Source: Saccharina japonica (Eukaryota > Sar > Phaeophyceae > Laminariales > Laminariaceae). From it: a stretch of DNA of 64,000 nucleotides. The stretch spans positions 1 through 64,000 of the forward strand of contig MEHQ01002337.1 of NCBI GenBank assembly GCA_008828725.1, read 5' to 3'. The position numbers and the translations under genes were made by a program. Positions within the stretch are counted from its first letter, which is position 1, and the number at the start of each line of letters is the position of its first letter. Below are positions 1 through 64,000 of the stretch, piece by piece. The notes beneath the pieces are model-generated. The model searched no databases and was not told the DNA's origin. It saw nothing but the letters and a program-made list of their open reading frames with translations.

Positions 1-214
1 CAACCCTAGTACTGTTATCTGATCAGGTATGTAAGGACTGTTGGAGCATAAATATGAAGACCAAACAGTCCTTATGTTTCAGTCCAAAGTAAAGTGGTAA
101 ATAAGTGCAGTACGTACGTATAAAACTGCTGTTTTGTCACTGCTTTTTGTTGGCGGGGACCAGGTACTCGTATAACGGACAACTAGTCTATACCTCGCAC
201 CGAGCAACACCTAC

Positions 215-424
215 AGCAATACAGGGCACAGCAGTCGCAGCAGCAACAGGGCACAGCAGTGGCAGCAGCAATAGCAGCAACAGTACAGTGCGCCGTCAAC
301 TACCATGGGCCGCGACCCAGCTTCAAGCGAGAGCCGGCAGCTCGATTTTCATACCTGGTACGTACAAACAATCGCAAAACAGCTGCGGTTTTAGCAGCAG
401 CAGCAGCAGCAGCAAACAGCAACT

Positions 425-455
<31 letters not shown>

Positions 456-515
456 AAACCTGAGAGCAGCAACAGTACAGAGGGGCGAGCTACAGCAACA
501 CAGCAGCACAGCAAC
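215..515. repeat. CAG-rich tract
   Basis: CAGCAG/CAGTACAG/CAGGGCACAG units. Frames on both strands are Ser/Ala/Leu/Cys-rich artefacts. Whether the VPS13-like gene has further exons here could not be decided. Confidence 0.8.
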
Positions 516-1249
516 ACGAATACAAGGGTGTGGCCTATGTGGCCGACAGTAGCACAAACGCGGCGGAAATTCATCGTAGCGCAAGTTAGTGCCGCCAGGA
601 TCTCTCACCGGGGATGACCCGTAAACATCCCCGGCAGGGGGTGTTAAGATTTCATCCCCTGTAAGGTGTCGTGGAGGCCAATACTCTGGGGTTGTTTATG
701 AATCGGCCCCTGCGGGGATGAGTAGGGATCATCCCCTGTGAGAGATCGTGGAGGCCAAAACAGGAGCAGACCACAAAAAACCTGGAACCATAGCAGCAGC
801 AGTTATAATATATAATAAAATAAATTTCCTCGAAGAATCCCCAAGAATCACGTAAGAATTTTCTTCTTCTACAATGTGGAGTACCCAGCTCGTAAAACCA
901 AATACAGTGCAAGCTTAGTACTTGCACGAAGTACGATGCTAACCCGTTTGCCGCTGTAACTAAACCTTCCGCGGACGATTGGGTTGTCATCCCAGTGGTG
1001 AAAAAGGGCAAAAGAGTCGGTCGTCTTTGCTGTAAAAAAAAAAAGAAACAACAACATTCGTAAAAAAAACAAAATATACAAACGACACATCTCACTTGCT
1101 TTACCCATTAACTTGCGTTTCTTTTGTTTCGGTTTTTCTCTGTTTCACAGTCTGTGACCACATAATTTGTATCTCTCTAGGATTAGGAATCAGGACAGGC
1201 ACTGGGTGTACTGATGTGGTTGAGTAGAAAGAACGGGTTTAATGTGAAG

Positions 1250-1251
<2 letters not shown>

Positions 1252-1292
<41 letters not shown>

Positions 1293-1302
1293 CTACAACC
1301 AT
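1252..1302. repeat. ACA microsatellite
   Basis: About 16 ACA/CAA units. The rest of 600-1,490 shows two GATCATCCCCTG-like echoes (610-745) and nothing else recognised. Confidence 0.92.
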
Positions 1303-1493
1303 CGATTTTTCTGAGGAGCCCTATACTAATCATAAGTCGCCCAAAAACTGACTTTGGAAGAAAATAAAAGTGCTACGTACAGTACTCGTACAGAAAAAAA
1401 AAAAAAAAACGGCAATGTCGTGGTCTATAGGAACGCAAAAACTCGTACAGAAAAAAAAAAAAAACGGCATTCCGACGATTTTGGGTAGACACA

Positions 1494-1612
1494 CACTAAT
1501 TCCAAGTAGTTTGTCCCCAAATTTGTCCCCAAAAAACGTGGGACCAGTTCTTAACCCCTTAAGAACTGGTCCCACGAATTTGGCGACAAACTACTTGGAA
1601 TTAGTGTAGGAC
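1494..1612. mobile_element. Head-to-head pair of piggyBac-like MITE halves (large palindrome)
   Basis: ACACTAATTCCAAGTAGTTT ... GGGACCAGTTCTTAA and CCCCTTAAGAACTGGTCCC ... AAACTACTTGGAATTAGTGT form a palindrome joined at TTAACCCCTTAA. Confidence 0.8.
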
Positions 1613-1763
1613 ATGTTTTTGGAGTTCTGAATGGGTAAAGGGGGTAAGGAGCCCCCCGTCTTTCCGTCTTTCCGCCACTATTTCAGCCAAAAAGTGCTCG
1701 TACCTCGATCGGAGGACGCGTCAAACCACCTATATCTATATACTCGTATACATGCGTACCCAC

Positions 1764-64000
<62,237 letters not shown>

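Noticed and set aside
105-617. Plus-strand 170-residue Ser/Ala-rich frame at the left edge
   Set aside because: It is a translation of CAG-type repeats with no domain, and nothing supports a plus-strand gene.

Overview
The window looks like nuclear DNA of an intron-rich protist. Exons are mostly 50-450 bp, introns are mostly 0.5-3 kb, splicing is GT-AG, and trinucleotide and pentanucleotide arrays are very abundant. This pattern fits a stramenopile, most likely a brown alga, but that is an inference from architecture. No ribosomal, organellar or phylogenetic marker is present to prove it. No bacterial operon, CRISPR array or intact autonomous transposon was found.

Almost everything belongs to one enormous minus-strand gene that enters at the right edge (5' side) and runs to about position 1,764 or beyond. 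I traced 44 candidate exons (about 15 kb of coding sequence, roughly 5,000 residues) by reading the minus strand, choosing splice sites and checking that intron phase agrees from exon to exon. About nine in ten junctions agree. The product is a VPS13-type bridge-like lipid transfer protein (repeating beta-groove superfamily). From N to C the window shows: (1) 64-48.7 kb, repeated VPS13 core modules (NWNPxTVxAL, LNKExxGR, WLEAxDxxxxGVLG and APxVxLP motifs, each seen at least twice); (2) 46.2-45.0 kb, a FYVE-like zinc finger split by an intron; (3) 43.8-32.7 kb, more VPS13 core; (4) 32.0-28.8 kb, two PDZ-like domains, the second interrupted by poly-Gly/poly-Gln; (5) 28.2-1.8 kb, the beta-sandwich repeats of the VPS13 adaptor-binding (VAB, SHR-BD) region, with a probable DysF-like insertion at 11.4-8.0 kb. 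Both ends of the gene lie outside the window.

The introns are a mobile-element and repeat landscape. They hold TTAA-flanked piggyBac-like MITEs, two other inverted-repeat MITE families, a tRNA-derived SINE (two near-full copies, one nested in another repeat), a G-headed dispersed family (R1) with a 384-bp tandem duplication, a GATC-rich bipartite family (R2), and an element pair with identical ends but different cores. There is also a 1.85-kb nearly perfect CAA array next to a single N. Tandem arrays repeatedly begin within a few tens of bases of a 5' splice site.

Exon coordinates are my own splice-site choices. Exons 3, 4, 16, 30, 34, 36, 38 and 44 are the least certain, and exon 35 carries an apparent homopolymer frameshift.
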